A stretch of DNA of 61,936 nucleotides from Bacillus manliponensis (lineage in GTDB: Bacteria > Bacillota > Bacilli > Bacillales > Bacillaceae_G): the NCBI RefSeq assembly GCF_000712595.1, contig NZ_JOTN01000020.1, forward strand, positions 1 through 61,936, in the 5' to 3' direction. The notes beneath the pieces were generated by a model. The model ran no database searches, had not been told where the DNA came from, and was given only the letters and a program-made list of their open reading frames with translations. The position numbers were made by a program, and so were the translations under genes. This document shows positions 61,691 to 61,936 of this stretch, one piece after another. Position 1 is the first letter of the stretch. Each line of letters opens with the position of its first letter.

Positions 61691-61749
61691 GAAAAGCCAC
61701 TATTTTAGTGGCTTTTCGTAAGCAACAAAAAATAATATTTTTGTTGCTT
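61691..61749. terminator. two consecutive hairpins between convergent genes
   Basis: GAAAAGCCAC pairs with GTGGCTTTTC (61691-61718), and AGCAACAAAAA pairs with TTTTTGTTGCT (61721-61731, 61738-61748). They end the exporter transcript and the protease transcript from the right. Confidence 0.7.
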
Positions 61750-61936
61750 ACTTAAAAAAATCCAATAGTTTATCAAATACTGATTTATTTTCTTTATGCA
61801 TTAAGAGCTCTTTTTCATTCATTATCCCGGATCCATATTCATATTTACTTCCCAAACTTGTAGCTGTTTCTTTAAGTGTTTTTTCAATTTCAACATTACT
61901 TATATCATTATCATGTTGTTTGAGTAAAGCTATTAC
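61748..61936 (-). CDS. subtilisin-like serine protease, C-terminal part (runs off the window)
   Basis: 62 codons: the frame enters at the window end with VIALLKQHDNDISNVEIEKT, then LKETATSLGSKYEYGSG with IMNEKELL, typical of the last helices of S8 family subtilases (LKxTATxLGxxxxYGxG), ending in FFK. The catalytic Ser lies outside. Partial at the 5' end. Secretion and substrate cannot be judged. Confidence 0.75.
   Translation of the reverse strand, partial: VIALLKQHDNDISNVEIEKTLKETATSLGSKYEYGSGIMNEKELLMHKENKSVFDKLLDFFK

Noticed and set aside
1-61936. CRISPR array, tRNA, rRNA or riboswitch
   Set aside because: I looked for regularly spaced repeats, TTCGANTC-type T-loops with matching acceptor stems and known aptamer cores. 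The GTTCGAGTC at 54250 lacks an acceptor stem. Nothing else qualified, although distant RNA structures cannot be excluded by eye.

Overview
The window is AT-rich DNA of a Bacillus cereus group bacterium (B. cereus / B. thuringiensis type), most likely part of a large plasmid or other accessory replicon. The reasons are: AT-rich Bacillus codon use with GGAGG ribosome sites; plasmid-type families known from this group (DUF3967, DUF3895, Rap-Phr, plasmid AbrB copies, extra DnaI, Hfq, HU and XerS); several site-specific recombinases; a MobC-like protein beside an oriT-like stretch; many pseudogenes and solo transposon ends; and no rRNA, tRNA or core operon.

Layout. 1-6.5 kb is a conflict island: an Imm6-like immunity protein, a DUF4365-TPR protein, a broken SEFIR gene, a coiled-coil membrane protein and an ADP-ribosyltransferase-like protein. 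6.8-14.9 kb holds XerS, a methyltransferase, a frameshifted DUF3967 gene, AbrB, a Rap-Phr quorum-sensing pair whose rap has two stops, small membrane peptides and a frameshifted secreted protein. 15-18 kb holds secreted proteins, a membrane protein and a lipoprotein. 18-21.9 kb holds DUF3895, an Rpn-type nuclease and duplicated copies of a small gene with a hairpin leader.

22-27.2 kb is a coherent locus that I read as a bacteriocin-like system. On the minus strand are a tubby-like protein, a lone LytTR regulator and an ABC-2 transporter. On the plus strand, divergently, are a 92-residue hydrophobic peptide, a SpoIIM/DUF95-like membrane protein, a TM2-like protein and a small YidC-like insertase. 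Beside it is a 922-bp element with terminal inverted repeats and a 5-bp target duplication. It carries only a membrane-protein gene and has landed inside one of the repeated hairpins.

28.7-34.8 kb holds DnaI, small exported proteins, two overlapping regulators facing a very AT-rich, dyad-containing gap, a tyrosine recombinase, a second AbrB and a thioredoxin-like protein. 36-40 kb is a putative radical-SAM peptide locus: a long precursor-like protein with an Ala/Val/Tyr/Trp-rich segment, a radical SAM enzyme, a divergent ABC exporter and a DUF3784 protein.

40.5-44 kb is a Tn554-family tnpA-tnpB-tnpC module abutting a 5'-truncated, frameshifted SIR2-type gene. 46.3-51 kb holds a serine resolvase with a res-like region, a nucleotidyl-cyclase-like two-gene operon, MobC/oriT and a mobilization-gene remnant. 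51-58.5 kb holds regulators, threonine aldolase, PadR-ChrA (chromate efflux), HU, Hfq and a DEDDh exonuclease with BRCT. 59-61.6 kb is the isoleucine 4-hydroxylase / dehydrogenase / EamA exporter operon, followed by the 3' end of a subtilisin-like protease gene running off the window.

Decay is a theme. Four reading frames are each restored by adding one base to a homopolymer, and three genes contain an in-frame UGA, at least one of them at an expected tryptophan. Some of these may be sequencing artefacts and should be checked before the genes are called dead.
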